A stretch of DNA of 58,961 nt from JADGRF01 sp036382515 (GCA_036382515.1 DASVHQ010000436.1:1-58961), one strand, 5' to 3'. Numbered from the stretch's first letter, positions 17,487 through 27,055 are shown. Translations and numbers: made by a program. Notes: generated by a model not told the origin, from the letters alone.

Positions 17487-18416
17487 TTATCCCGTGCGCA
17501 CCAGCCCCGAACGCTTGCGCCCCGATGGCCGGCCGCGCGCAAGCCAAAGAAGGCCCAAGGCTACCAGAAAACCCCGGCCACTGCGTGAAACGCCGCGCAC
17601 GCCCGGCTGGCTCACGGCACACGCCGGCTCGAAGTACGAGCCCTGGACCGGGTGAAAACACAGCTGCGGCTGGTTGTCTGCGAGCTTGCCCACCCCGTCC
17701 ACCGCGTGCAGCTCGAAGCACACCGGCGAGCGTGCTTGCTCGGCGGTCAGCCGAAACGTGAGATCGACGCGCCCAGCCTGCGCGTCGCGCGTGCGATCCA
17801 CGAGCGCGGGTGCGCCGAGGCCCGTCGCCGACGTCAGCCACAGCGAGTGCTCGATGGCGCTCAGGTCAGCGTCATCGCTCGCCATCGCGAAACCAACGTG
17901 CACACCGTACGTGCCCGGCGCCGCGCCACAGCTCGCCGGCAGCGGCGCCGCCGCGATGTCGACGTTCCCCTTGTTCGCGCCCAGCTGCGGCGGCGCGCGA
18001 TCCACCGAGCTGCCGGTCGTGAACAGATATTCGGAGATCTCCGGTCGATCGAAGCCAGGACGCGCGACCAGCGGCACGTAGTTGCGGTGCGGCAGCAGCG
18101 GCTGTTCGGGAACGAAACGCAACGTGAGGGCGTCGGGGCGATCGAGTCGACCGGGGACGCTCGCGCGCGCCTCGTCGAGCATCGCGACGAGCGCGTCCGG
18201 CGGGTGCAACGCGACCTGCAGTGCCGGCACATCGGTGCCTGCCGGGTAGCGCACCTCGATCGCCGCGTCGAGCGCAACGCGATCGGCGCCGCGCCGGGGC
18301 GTGACCAGGGTCTCGGCCTGCGTGCGCTGCGCGCAATCCTGCGCGCACACGGCAGTCGCGCCCAACACGCACGACAGACCGTGCAGCAGCACCAAGAGCA
18401 GCAGGCGCGGCGGCAT
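17487..18416 (-). CDS. Exported protein with Ig-like domain and MYXO-CTERM-like C-terminal anchor
   Basis: The start at ATG 18416 gives a 309-residue protein with a signal peptide (RLLLLVLLHGLSCVLGATAVCAQ). The region DAAIEVRYPAGTDVPALQVAL resembles bacterial Ig-like (Big_5-type) domains. The C-terminus has a Cys-containing linker, a hydrophobic segment (GRGFLVALGLLWLARGR) and a basic tail, which resembles the MYXO-CTERM surface-sorting signals of myxobacteria, although the Cys spacing is not typical. Function is unknown. It lies just upstream of the PP2C gene on the same strand and is divergent from the next gene. Confidence 0.7.
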   Translation of the reverse strand: MPPRLLLLVLLHGLSCVLGATAVCAQDCAQRTQAETLVTPRRGADRVALDAAIEVRYPAGTDVPALQVALHPPDALVAMLDEARASVPGRLDRPDALTLRFVPEQPLLPHRNYVPLVARPGFDRPEISEYLFTTGSSVDRAPPQLGANKGNVDIAAAPLPASCGAAPGTYGVHVGFAMASDDADLSAIEHSLWLTSATGLGAPALVDRTRDAQAGRVDLTFRLTAEQARSPVCFELHAVDGVGKLADNQPQLCFHPVQGSYFEPACAVSQPGVRGVSRSGRGFLVALGLLWLARGRPSGRKRSGLVRTG

Positions 18417-18491
18417 CGGCGCGAGGATAACCCGAAGCCACGTGGCTCGCGATGCGTCGGCACCGTCCACGAAACGTGCTATGCCGCAGCC

Positions 18492-18866
18492 ATGACGTGG
18501 TCCGTACGCTGCTGCGAGGGGTTCGCGCTGGCCGCGACGATCGCAGCCGACCGCGCGGGCGGGCTGGCCGCCCTGGGCCTGTCGCCCGCGGCGCGCATGC
18601 AGCTGTGCGCGCTGTCGATCGAGCTGTCGGAGCTGCCACGAGCCGCGCGACGCGCACGGGTCAAGCGCCTGACCGAGGCGCGCCCCATCGCAAGCCAACA
18701 GGCCGGACGCTCGGCGCGTGGGCTGGGCTGGCTCGCTTCGCAGGCGAGCGTACCGCAGGCCCGCGCCTGGGCGACGAGCGCAGCGCTGCCGCGTCCGGGA
18801 TTTGCGCCGGAGCCGGCGCTGGTCGCGCTGCTGCGGCGCATCGCCGAGACGGAGCCCGGCTCATGA
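18492..18866 (+). CDS. Small unrecognised protein upstream of the FliH/SctL-like gene
   Basis: ATG 18492 gives a 124-residue Ala/Arg-rich, mainly helical protein without signal peptide or membrane segment. I do not recognise it. It ends 16 bp before the FliH/SctL-like gene on the same strand. By position it may be an accessory such as an SctK-like protein, but no motif supports this. Its codon use resembles the neighbouring genes. Confidence 0.6.
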   Translation: MTWSVRCCEGFALAATIAADRAGGLAALGLSPAARMQLCALSIELSELPRAARRARVKRLTEARPIASQQAGRSARGLGWLASQASVPQARAWATSAALPRPGFAPEPALVALLRRIAETEPGS

Positions 18867-18882
18867 GCCCAGCGAGCAGCCC

Positions 18883-19455
18883 ATGGCCCGCGTGATCCGC
18901 GCGCTGCGCCGTCCGGGCCCGAGCGTGCTGCCCGCCGAGCTCTGGGATGCGCGCCAGCAGGCGCACCGTCTGCTCGAGCAAGCTCGCGAGCAGGCGCAGC
19001 AGCTGCGCGAACGCGCTGCGGCGCGGGGCCTCGCACAGGGCCATGCACAGGCCGCCGCCAGCCTGCTCGAGGCGGCCCGGCTGCGCGAGCTGCTGCTGCG
19101 TGACGCCGAAGCCCACACCACCCGCGCCAGCTTGAAGGTCGCCGCGCACCTCATGCGTGACGCGCTGCACGCCCAGCCTGAGCGCATCGCCGCGCTGGTT
19201 TCGCCGCTGCTCGAGCGCGTCCGGCGCGCCAAGCTCATCGTGCTGCATGTGCATCCGCTCGACGTGCCCGCCCTCACGCGCGCCGTCGCCCCGCTGTGCG
19301 AGCGGTTGCAGCTGCCAGCTGCGGTGCAGATCCAACCGCAGCCCGAGCTGCAGCGCGGCGACTGCGTGCTGGTCTCCAACATCGGTGAGCTCGACGCGCG
19401 TATCGAGACACAGCTCGCAGAGCTCGAGCGCGCGCTGCATGGAGCCGCGTCGTGA
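18883..19455 (+). CDS. FliH/SctL-like stator protein (orphan)
   Basis: The 190-residue protein has an N-terminal Arg/Pro stretch, then a long Gln/Ala/Glu-rich helix (about 20-85, e.g. LWDARQQAHRLLEQAREQAQ). A C-terminal globular domain follows, with VHPLDVPALTRAV and RGDCVLVSNIGELDARIETQLAEL. The latter matches the conserved end of FliH/SctL, the regulator of the flagellar or type III ATPase. No other flagellar or type III gene is in the window, so it is an orphan here or belongs to a dispersed system. The stop overlaps the GTG of the protease gene. Confidence 0.75.
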   Translation: MARVIRALRRPGPSVLPAELWDARQQAHRLLEQAREQAQQLRERAAARGLAQGHAQAAASLLEAARLRELLLRDAEAHTTRASLKVAAHLMRDALHAQPERIAALVSPLLERVRRAKLIVLHVHPLDVPALTRAVAPLCERLQLPAAVQIQPQPELQRGDCVLVSNIGELDARIETQLAELERALHGAAS

Positions 19456-20402
19456 GCGACGCACCGGCGCCCAGCGCGCTGCACGGCAAGCGCGGCCTTT
19501 TGCTCTCGGTGGTGCTGTTCGTGCTCACATTCCTGTCGACGAGCTACGTCGGAGCTGCCAGCTGGACCAACACCACGCTGCCACTGCGCGAATTCTGGCG
19601 GGGCTTTCCCTACTCCGTGCCGCTCATGGCCATCCTGCTCGCGCACGAGCTGGGCCACTACATCGCGGCCCGGATCCATCGCGTGCCCGCGTCACCGCCG
19701 CTCTTCGTGCCCGTACCTGTGCAGCCGCTGGGCACGATGGGCGCCGTCATCCTCATGCCCAACCGCATCGCGCGCCGCGACGCACTGCTCGACATCGGCG
19801 CAGCGGGACCGCTCGCCGGCCTCGCCGTGGCCCTGCCCGTGCTCGTCTACGGCCTCATCCATTCACCGGTCAGGGCGTCGCCGCCGGGCATGGTGCTGCA
19901 GGAGGGCCACTCGCTCCTGTACGTCGCGCTGCTCTACCTGACCAAGGGCCCGATCCCTGACGGCCAGGACATCCAGCTCTCGCCCACGGCCTTCGCGGGC
20001 TGGGCGGGCTTGCTCGTCACGATGATCAACCTCATCCCGGCGGCGCAACTCGATGGCGGACACGTGGCCTTTGCGCTCTTCGGCGAGCGTCAGGAACGCT
20101 ATTCGCGCCTGGTGCGAGCGCTGCTCTTGCCGCTCGCGCTTTGCGTGTCCCTCTACTATGGCCTTTCGGCCTGGTTTCACGGCGCCACGGGCGGCGCGCT
20201 CAGCAGCCAGTTCGCCCCCGGCACCCAGTGGCTCTTGTGGTGGCTCTTGCTGCGCATGCTGGCGCGCGCCGGCCACCGCGAGCACCCGCCCACCGACGAC
20301 CACGTGCTCTCCCCCCGGCGCAAGCTCGTCGCTTGCTTCACTCTGGCGCTCTTCGTGCTGCTGTTCATGCCCGCCTGGCTGCGCGAAGTGCCGGGCGGCT
20401 GA
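19452..20402 (+). CDS. Site-2 protease family (M50) intramembrane metalloprotease
   Basis: The GTG start overlaps the stop of the FliH-like gene. The 316-residue polytopic protein has HELGH at about residue 65 within a membrane helix, and LDGGH near residue 200 (NLIPAAQLDGGHVAFALFG). Together these are the zinc ligands of the M50 family. Several other hydrophobic helices are present (SVVLFVLTFLSTSYVGA, LVACFTLALFVLLF). Such enzymes cleave membrane-bound substrates, often anti-sigma factors or signal peptides; the target here is unknown. Translational coupling to a FliH/SctL-like gene is unusual. Confidence 0.88.
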   Translation: MSDAPAPSALHGKRGLLLSVVLFVLTFLSTSYVGAASWTNTTLPLREFWRGFPYSVPLMAILLAHELGHYIAARIHRVPASPPLFVPVPVQPLGTMGAVILMPNRIARRDALLDIGAAGPLAGLAVALPVLVYGLIHSPVRASPPGMVLQEGHSLLYVALLYLTKGPIPDGQDIQLSPTAFAGWAGLLVTMINLIPAAQLDGGHVAFALFGERQERYSRLVRALLLPLALCVSLYYGLSAWFHGATGGALSSQFAPGTQWLLWWLLLRMLARAGHREHPPTDDHVLSPRRKLVACFTLALFVLLFMPAWLREVPGG

Positions 20403-20480
20403 GCCGTCGCCAGAGCGGGTCGTGGGCTCTGCCCGCTCGGAATTTCTCGCGCGGCAGCATGTGCTGCTAGCGTGGGCGCG

Positions 20481-22148
20481 ATGTCCTGTCGGTCCTCGGC
20501 TCAGCCCGTCGCGGCCGTAGCCCGCGTGCTCGGGGTGCTCGCAGCGCTCGCATGTCTGCACGGACAGGCCCACGCCTGGACGCAGACGCGCGTGACCGGT
20601 GTGGGCGCACGCCTCGACGCCACCCACCCAAACGCGCTGCGGGTCGCGCTCGAGGTGCACGTGCAAGTGAGCGGCGGCTGGCTGTCTCGGCTGGAGATCC
20701 TCACGCTCGACCCGGACCTCGTGCTCGCAAGCGACGCACCCGCAGTCGTGCGAGCCACCGACGGCACCCTCTACACCCCCAGCAGCAGCGTCGAATCCGA
20801 GGGCACAGTCGTGCTCGGCTTCGACAACCGGCACGCGGCGCCCTGGCATGGAGACTACGTCGCCACGCTCACATACGAAACGACGCGCCCCTTTCGTGAC
20901 GCAGCGGCTGCGGAGCATGGCCAGCGACGCGTTCGCTGGCAGCTGCCAGGCTGGGAGGTCGGCCTGTCCGACGTGCACGTGGTCGTGCTTGCACCCGATG
21001 GCAGCGCCGCCGCCGGCAGCGGCAGCGCGCAGGTCTACGGGGATCAGGTCTCGACGAGGCAGCACGACGGCCGGAGCGAAATCAGCTTCGCGCGCGTCTC
21101 CCTGCCGCGTACCGAAGCGTGGGAGATCGCTTTCGATGTCCCGAGCGCCGCGCTCGCGGCACCGGAGCAGGCGACGCTGCGCGTGCCTGCAGCGCCCGTC
21201 CCGCACGACTCGGCGAGCGGGGTACGCCTGTGGGATGTGCTCGGCGGCCTGTGTCTCGCGGCGCTGGCGTTGACCAAGCGCCGCCTGGTGCAGCGCAGCG
21301 GCCGAGAGTCGAAGCTTCGCGCGCAGCCCCTCGTGCCGTTGCCGAACGAAGCCGTGCGCAGCGCGCTCGTGGCCGCGGCCTGCACGCTCGGCGGGGCGCT
21401 CTGGCAGCTCGGGCCGGTGGGTAGCGCCCTGCTCGTCGCGCTCGGCGTCGCCTGCGCGCTCGATCGCCGGCTCGTGCGCACGGCCACGCCCGCACAAGCC
21501 ATCCGGCGGCTCGCCACGAGCAACGACCTTGCAGCCGCTGCGCGCGCCGTCCGACGCGAGCACCTGACCCGCGAGGCCTGGCTCGACGCCACCACCCTGC
21601 CGGGGCTGCTCGTGCTCGTGACCGTTCACGCGGCGACCCTGATTGTCCCCGCCGGTGCAGCGCGCGACAGCTGGCTCGCCACCGCGTGGCTGCTGACGCC
21701 GCTGCTGCTCACCGCGACGCGGCGGCACAGGCCGTTGCCCGCCACCCGAGCGCTGCTGCAGCTGGCAGCAGCCCGCCGCTCGCTGACAGTGGACCACCAG
21801 CTCGTGCTGATCACCAGCGCCGACGGCCGCTGGCTCGACGCGCGCCTCTGGGTCGCGCCAGCGCAGACACTCCACGGCGCCGCCCGACTCGAGCTCGTGA
21901 TCGCCGACAGCACGCTCTACGGTCGGCCGCGCGCGACGCTCGCCTGGCTGGCCACGTGCGAGACCGGCAGCACGGCCGATCACGTGCTCGCGCGCGCCCT
22001 GCCCGGCTGCCTGCCGCAAAGCAGTGCCGACGCGCGCCTCTGCGCTCGGCTGTGTGTCACGCACGACGTGGCGAGCGACGCGCAGCAACTGCTCGGCTGG
22101 CTCGACCAGGACGCGAGGCAGGCTCAGCCGATCGGCCACGCCGCTTGA
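20481..22148 (+). CDS. Exported/membrane protein of unknown function
   Basis: The 555-residue protein (ATG 20481) has a signal peptide (VLGVLAALACLHGQAHA before WTQT). An extracytoplasmic beta-rich domain covers about residues 25-240 (RVALEVHVQVSGGWLSRLEILTL). A middle part has several membrane-like segments (LWDVLGGLCLAALAL, LVALGVACAL, LPGLLVLVTVHAATLIVPA, TAWLLTPLLLTAT), and a cytoplasmic C-terminal domain covers about residues 420-555. I do not recognise the family. It follows the M50 protease gene by 78 bp on the same strand. Confidence 0.7.
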   Translation: MSCRSSAQPVAAVARVLGVLAALACLHGQAHAWTQTRVTGVGARLDATHPNALRVALEVHVQVSGGWLSRLEILTLDPDLVLASDAPAVVRATDGTLYTPSSSVESEGTVVLGFDNRHAAPWHGDYVATLTYETTRPFRDAAAAEHGQRRVRWQLPGWEVGLSDVHVVVLAPDGSAAAGSGSAQVYGDQVSTRQHDGRSEISFARVSLPRTEAWEIAFDVPSAALAAPEQATLRVPAAPVPHDSASGVRLWDVLGGLCLAALALTKRRLVQRSGRESKLRAQPLVPLPNEAVRSALVAAACTLGGALWQLGPVGSALLVALGVACALDRRLVRTATPAQAIRRLATSNDLAAAARAVRREHLTREAWLDATTLPGLLVLVTVHAATLIVPAGAARDSWLATAWLLTPLLLTATRRHRPLPATRALLQLAAARRSLTVDHQLVLITSADGRWLDARLWVAPAQTLHGAARLELVIADSTLYGRPRATLAWLATCETGSTADHVLARALPGCLPQSSADARLCARLCVTHDVASDAQQLLGWLDQDARQAQPIGHAA

Positions 22149-22232
22149 TCACGTCGTAACGCGCGCGTAGCGCCCTGCCGTGCGAGTCAGAGCTTTGCAC
22201 GCCCGCTCGCGTCGCGGTTCTGCTCGTGCCGC

Positions 22233-22808
22233 TCAGCTCGCGCGCTTGCGCAGCTCGTCGACGAGCTGGTCGAGGTCACGCAGCTCGCGAGCCACCACGT
22301 CGGGTTCAAGGTCGAGCTCGATCAGCTTCGCGTGAACCTCTTCGTACAGCATCGTCGCGGCGGCTTCGTCTCGAACGCACTGCTCGGCCGTGCGGCCAAG
22401 GTGCTTGAGCTTGACGACGCGCGGCAGCGCTTGCTCGAGCACCGTCATGCCCGGTCCCAGGTACGCGCGCGCGCGCGCCAGGTCAGCTGCAAGCGTCTCG
22501 AAGAGCTCCGGTGAATCGGCCTGCAAGCGCGTGATGGCTTCGGGTGCGAGCTTCGTGAGGCGCTCGATGGCGAGCAGCAACACCAGCACGTCATCGACGT
22601 ACGCCAGCGCTCCGCCACGCACGCCAGGAATGGTGTTGGTGCGCGAGAGCCAGTGCACGACGGCGCCAGCGACCAGCGCGCGCCCTTCGTCGGGGATGTC
22701 TTGATCCTCCGCCACACGCAGCGCTGCTTTCAAGCTCTGCGGCAGCGAGAGAATTGCTCCCCGCATCCATTCGACGAAATGCTGATCCACAGAATCCGGG
22801 CGTGCCAT
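22233..22808 (-). CDS. DUF1232/YkvA-like protein (tentative)
   Basis: The product is about 191 residues (ATG 22808, with GTG 22811 directly before it). It has a hydrophobic core around YVDDVLVLLLAIERL, which resembles the Y-x-DD-hydrophobic pattern of YkvA/DUF1232 membrane-associated proteins. The remainder is helical and charged. The role is unknown. It is convergent with the preceding membrane-protein gene and on the same strand as the OmpA gene. Confidence 0.6.
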   Translation of the reverse strand: MARPDSVDQHFVEWMRGAILSLPQSLKAALRVAEDQDIPDEGRALVAGAVVHWLSRTNTIPGVRGGALAYVDDVLVLLLAIERLTKLAPEAITRLQADSPELFETLAADLARARAYLGPGMTVLEQALPRVVKLKHLGRTAEQCVRDEAAATMLYEEVHAKLIELDLEPDVVARELRDLDQLVDELRKRAS

Positions 22809-22894
22809 CACTCAATCCGACCGCTCAGGTCTCCTCATCGTGACGAACACGCAAACCGCAAACCATGTCGTCAGCACGGGCCATCGTCTCGTAC

Positions 22895-24982
22895 TCAGTC
22901 CTTGGGTACCAGGTCCTTACCGGCGGGGCAAGCGACCTCGACGCCCGTCGGGCCTGCATCGGTACGTATGATCTTGAACTCGACGCGGCGGTTCTTCTCC
23001 CAGGCCACCGCATTGTGGGCCGCCTCGACCGGGCAACGCTCACCGTAACCAGCGCTGCGCAGACGGGTGGCATCCACCCCACGCTGGATCAGCGCCTGCC
23101 TGACCGAGGCCGCGCGGTCGGAGGTGAGTCGGATGTTGTAGTTGTCGTCGCCACGCTCGTCGGCGTGGCCCTGGATCTCGATCCGCGTGATCTGCGGATT
23201 GCCGATCAGGGTGGCGGCGACCGCGTCGACGATCGGGAATGATTTCGCCAAGATCTCCGCGCTGTCGGTCGCAAAGTAGATCTTCTCGAGGATGATGATC
23301 TCGTTTTCCTCGATGATCACGCTGCCCTTGTCGGGGCAACCGTCCTCGTCCTGGAAGCCGTTGTAGGTCTCCGGATCGTTGGGACAGGCATCATCCTTGT
23401 CGAGGATGCGGTCCTTGTCGTTGTCCAGGTCGGGGCAACCGTCCTGGTCCTCGAAGCCGTCCTTGTCCTCGGGGTCCATCGGACACAGGTCGTCGACGTC
23501 GAGGATGCCGTCCTTGTCGTTGTCCGGGTCGGGACAGCCGTCTTCGTCCTCGAAACCATCGCGGTCCTCGGGGTCGTCGGGGCACTTGTCCACGTTGTCG
23601 AGGATGCCGTCGCCGTCGCGGTCGCCGATGGTGCCCTCGGGGCAGCCGTCTTCGTCGGCGTCGCCGTCGTGGTCTTCAGGCACCAGCGGGCACTCGTCGT
23701 CCACGTCGAGGATGCCGTCGCGGTCGTTGTCCGGCTCGGGGCAACCGTCTTCGTCCTGGAAGTGATCGAAGTCCTCGGGGTCGTCCGGACACTCGTCGAC
23801 GTCGTCCTTGTAACCGTCGCCGTCGCGATCACCGATGGACGGCTCGAAGATGAAGCCGAGCACGCCGCGCACATCCGCGGAGTTCACGCTGTCGAGGTAG
23901 TTTCCGCCCGCCGCCAGCAGGAGGTAGCTATTGGCCTCGACGTAGATCTTGAGGCCACCGACGGCTTCGACGCCGAGCGCGCCCTTGTCGCCGATGGCCG
24001 AAGCGATCTGCGCGCCGTAGGTTTCCGCCACGAGCTCGGCCGACTTCGCGAAGCGCAAGCTCGCCGCTGCACCGAAGGTGGCGAGGCCGCCGTAGGTGAC
24101 CGGAGAGCCGCCTGTGAGCTTGCCTGGGCACGACGCGCTCGTGACGTTGCCCATCAGGTCGGCGTTGCACATCTCCTTGCCGTAGATGAGCGTCGAGGCG
24201 CGACCTGCGAACGTGCTCGCCGGGCGGATCCCGCCGTCGAACGGCATCGTTTCGCCCTTGCCCGTGCTGAACCGGTAGCCAGCGTTCAGGCCAAAGCGGA
24301 AGATCGGCACGGGCTGCCACTCGGCCGCCAAGATCGGCCAAAGCGCGAGGCCCGGTTCGCCGCGAAACTGCTGTGCGTTGCCGGTGGGCAGCTCCAACTG
24401 CAAGATGCCAGCCAGACCGATCGCCGACGCTTCCTTGCGCAGCAGGCGAACCTTCGCATGCAACGTAATGTTGCCGAAGCCCTGGCTGTCGAGACCGATC
24501 GGCACCGGCGAGTCGTTGTACTTGCCAGGGATGATGGCGTTGGGACCCTGCACCGTCATGATCGGCACTTGCACGCCGACGATCGCCACGTTGCCGATAC
24601 CGTAGTTGAAGTGCAGCGTGCCGGTGATGGCCGCGTCGACCAGGTGCGAGGTCGCGGTGAACGGGTTGGAGCCCGTGCTGCTCTGCGACTTGCCCTGATC
24701 GTAGTTGAACCCGTGATACGGGAAGATGCCGGCGCCCATGTCGAGCACCAGGCCGAAGCTGTAGTCGCCCTTGCCGATGAGGCTCGTGCCGTTGACGCTG
24801 ATGAAGCCCTTGGAGTCGACGGCAGGACGGAACAGGTGTACGTCCATGCCCTTGTTCTTGTCGACGAGCTGGGCAGAACTCACGGCCTGCGCCTGCGCCG
24901 AGTGCGCGTGCACCGATGCGGATACCGCAAACAAGAGTCCTAGCAGCCAACGTCCAGTGCGAACGGCGCTTCGCCGAATCAT
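22895..24982 (-). CDS. OmpA-family outer-membrane protein with thrombospondin type-3 repeats
   Basis: The 695-residue protein starts at ATG 24982 with a signal peptide (WLLGLLFAVSASVHAHSAQAQ). Residues about 25-410 form a barrel-like N-terminal domain. Residues about 415-575 hold a series of calcium-binding TSP3 repeats (DRDGDGYKDDVDECPDDPE and relatives). Residues about 585-690 are an OmpA domain with peptidoglycan-binding signature IEIQGHADERGDDNYN and LTSDRAASVRQALI. It should link outer membrane and peptidoglycan. A TTGACA (minus strand of 25053-25058) upstream may be its -35 element. Confidence 0.9.
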   Translation of the reverse strand: MIRRSAVRTGRWLLGLLFAVSASVHAHSAQAQAVSSAQLVDKNKGMDVHLFRPAVDSKGFISVNGTSLIGKGDYSFGLVLDMGAGIFPYHGFNYDQGKSQSSTGSNPFTATSHLVDAAITGTLHFNYGIGNVAIVGVQVPIMTVQGPNAIIPGKYNDSPVPIGLDSQGFGNITLHAKVRLLRKEASAIGLAGILQLELPTGNAQQFRGEPGLALWPILAAEWQPVPIFRFGLNAGYRFSTGKGETMPFDGGIRPASTFAGRASTLIYGKEMCNADLMGNVTSASCPGKLTGGSPVTYGGLATFGAAASLRFAKSAELVAETYGAQIASAIGDKGALGVEAVGGLKIYVEANSYLLLAAGGNYLDSVNSADVRGVLGFIFEPSIGDRDGDGYKDDVDECPDDPEDFDHFQDEDGCPEPDNDRDGILDVDDECPLVPEDHDGDADEDGCPEGTIGDRDGDGILDNVDKCPDDPEDRDGFEDEDGCPDPDNDKDGILDVDDLCPMDPEDKDGFEDQDGCPDLDNDKDRILDKDDACPNDPETYNGFQDEDGCPDKGSVIIEENEIIILEKIYFATDSAEILAKSFPIVDAVAATLIGNPQITRIEIQGHADERGDDNYNIRLTSDRAASVRQALIQRGVDATRLRSAGYGERCPVEAAHNAVAWEKNRRVEFKIIRTDAGPTGVEVACPAGKDLVPKD

Positions 24983-25163
24983 GCTCGCTCCCGCGTGAAG
25001 CTCGAAAAGAAAGGCCCCGCTGCGCAGCGGAGTACCATGTTCCATTTTCGGGTGTCAAACGTGCACACCCCCGTGTTCCCAACATGGGGCACGCGTCGCG
25101 CACACGGTCGCCGCGCATCGTGGCTCGCTGTGCGCAGGTGACTCGACGCTGCGCCAGGCATCT

Positions 25164-26840
25164 TCACTGCCCTTGCAGCTCGAGCATGCGGCGATAGGCA
25201 TCCGCGCGACGCGCCGTCGGGAAGCGCTTGACGTAGATCGCCATGTTCTTCTGCGCTTGCTTGCTGTCGCCCGTGGCGCGGTAGGTCTCGATCAACAGAC
25301 CGAGCTCCTGCGCGGAGTTTGCCTTGCCGGCGAGCGCGCGGATCACGCACTCGTTGTCGCCGCGTGCCAGGCATGCGCTCGCGACGTCCATCGCGACGCC
25401 GCTCGCCGCAGCGGGCGCCGCAGCCGCCGGGCGTGGCGCCGGAGCCTCGCGCGCCGCGAGCGGCGTGAAGACGTGGCCGGGGCGAGCCGCCGACGCGCGT
25501 GCTGCTGTTGGCGGCGGCGACGGCGCGGGCGCCTTGCGTGCGTCCGCCAGGATCTGCTGTGCGGCGCTCGCGCTGGCGCTCGGCACTGCCGGCAGCGCGA
25601 GCACGCTCTGAGCGACACGCGTGGCCTCGCTCGTCGCGCCCGCGCTGAGCTCCGCTTGCGCCTTGCTGACGCGGGCTCGCGCCAGCTGTGCCGTGGCGTC
25701 CACGACCTCGGGCCGACTCGCGAACGGGCCCGTCGGGCTCAAGCGGGAGAACTCCTGGTACGCCGCTTCGAGCTCGCCTGCCTGCAACGCAGCCTTGCCG
25801 CGCACGTAGGCTTGCTCCTCCTCGTATTGCGCCTGGGCTTGCGTCTTGCATGCGCCGGCCTCGGCCGCATCGGGCCGCACCTTGAGAGCCATGGTGGCGT
25901 GCGCGATCGCTTCGGCGAAACGCGCGCCCGACAGCGCGGCGCGACAGGCCGAAACCGCCTTGTCGTAACCGTCGTCGGCCAGGGTCGCTGCAGCGGCGCT
26001 GCCGGAGGCCGAAGCCAACTTCGGCTTGAGCGCGGTCGCGGTCTCCTTGGGCGTGTCGTCACCGCCAGACATCACGATCACCACCGCCACGACGGCCGCG
26101 GCCGTGAGCACGATGCCCGCCAGCTTCAGGCTCGCCCCGCGCTTGGCACGCGCGCCCTTGCGATAGCGCGCGGCTTCGGTCGGGTCGAAGAAGTAGTGCT
26201 CGCCGGGCGCGATGTAGCGGAAGACCACCTGCCCGAGCTCGAGGATGTCGCCCGACGTCAGGGTGTGCTGTTTGGCGACCTGCCCGTTGACCGAGATGCC
26301 GTTGGCGCTGCCGAGGTCGGCGATCACGTACGAGCCGTCGTTCTCGGCGCGCACTTCGGCGTGCTCGCGCGACACCGAGCGATGGTTGATCGGGCAGTCG
26401 ACGTCCTCGGCCCGACCGAGCTTGGCGACGCGGTCCGGAGGCAGCGCGAACTCGGCGCCCGACGAGGGCTCGCTCAACATGACGAGGCGCGCCGGTGTCA
26501 CCGGCCGCTTGGAGATGGTGGTGGGCGCGTCCTCGACCGGAGCCTTCGCGATCTCTTCCTCGACCAGGATCGTGTAGTCACCGATCTGGATCTGGTCGCC
26601 GGTCTTGACGTCGGACTCGCCCTGCACGCGCCGACCGTTGATCAACACACCGTTGTAGGAGTCGAGATCACGCAGCTTGTGAATACCGTCGACACGCACC
26701 AGCTGCGCATGCCGGCGCGAGATGTTGCGCTCGGTCAGGCGGATGGTGTTGCCCTCTTTGCGGCCGATGCTGATGTCGTCACGCACCAGCGGCACCACCG
26801 TGGTGGTGCCTTCGTTGTCGGAAATGACGAGCCTGACCAT
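25164..26840 (-). CDS. Double FHA-domain membrane protein with C-terminal helical repeats
   Basis: The 558-residue product has two forkhead-associated domains, which bind phosphothreonine. FHA1 spans about residues 20-95 (ISIGRKEGNTIRL, NISRRHAQL, SYNGVLING) and FHA2 about 125-215 (KLGRAEDVDCPI, SVSREHAEV, SANGISVNG). A membrane helix (LAGIVLTAAAVVAVVIVM) follows near residues 240-260, then an Ala/Pro-rich and TPR-like extracytoplasmic region. FHA proteins act in Ser/Thr kinase signalling, abundant in myxobacteria; the PP2C enzyme 8 kb away could act in the same network, but this is inference. A consensus-like promoter lies upstream. Confidence 0.9.
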   Translation of the reverse strand: MVRLVISDNEGTTTVVPLVRDDISIGRKEGNTIRLTERNISRRHAQLVRVDGIHKLRDLDSYNGVLINGRRVQGESDVKTGDQIQIGDYTILVEEEIAKAPVEDAPTTISKRPVTPARLVMLSEPSSGAEFALPPDRVAKLGRAEDVDCPINHRSVSREHAEVRAENDGSYVIADLGSANGISVNGQVAKQHTLTSGDILELGQVVFRYIAPGEHYFFDPTEAARYRKGARAKRGASLKLAGIVLTAAAVVAVVIVMSGGDDTPKETATALKPKLASASGSAAAATLADDGYDKAVSACRAALSGARFAEAIAHATMALKVRPDAAEAGACKTQAQAQYEEEQAYVRGKAALQAGELEAAYQEFSRLSPTGPFASRPEVVDATAQLARARVSKAQAELSAGATSEATRVAQSVLALPAVPSASASAAQQILADARKAPAPSPPPTAARASAARPGHVFTPLAAREAPAPRPAAAAPAAASGVAMDVASACLARGDNECVIRALAGKANSAQELGLLIETYRATGDSKQAQKNMAIYVKRFPTARRADAYRRMLELQGQ

Positions 26841-26918
26841 CCGTCCGTGAGACCCTATCGCGGCCTGTTCCGCGCCCGCCCATCCCGGGGCGTAGTGCTA
26901 CAAGCGGGCTAACGTCGA

Positions 26919-26946
26919 ATGCTACGCACTGACCACCGGGTGTCAA
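26919..26946 (-). promoter_or_regulatory. Sigma-70-type promoter for the FHA gene
   Basis: On the minus strand a perfect -35 box TTGACA (26941-26946) is separated by 16 bp from TAGCAT (26919-26924). Transcription would start near 26912 and give a leader of about 70 nt before the FHA gene at 26840. The same 12-bp context around the -35 (GTTTGACACCCG) occurs upstream of the OmpA gene at about 25050-25061. Confidence 0.5.
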
Positions 26947-27055
26947 ACACCAAAAAAGGCATACCTTTCCTGACTCTTACGCCCCAACCCGGCGACGAGC
27001 ACAGGCGCTTGCGTAGCGCCCGGCGCCGGACTGACGCAGCATAACGAGGGCAGAG

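Noticed and set aside
19863..22139. 758-residue open frame on the minus strand
   Set aside because: It is antisense to the protease and membrane-protein genes, Arg/Gln/Ala/Gly-rich with no motif, and a typical high-GC shadow frame.
23330..23830. Regular GC-rich repeats resembling a CRISPR or satellite
   Set aside because: They encode the Asp-rich TSP3 repeats of the OmpA protein; the units differ and have no spacer pattern.
23669..24943. 424-residue plus-strand frame over the OmpA gene
   Set aside because: It is the mirror of TSP3 repeats and the barrel region; composition is Arg/Ala/Val/Glu-biased and no start site is supported.
25173..26912. 579-residue plus-strand frame over the FHA gene
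   Set aside because: It is antisense to two clear FHA domains and a TPR region.
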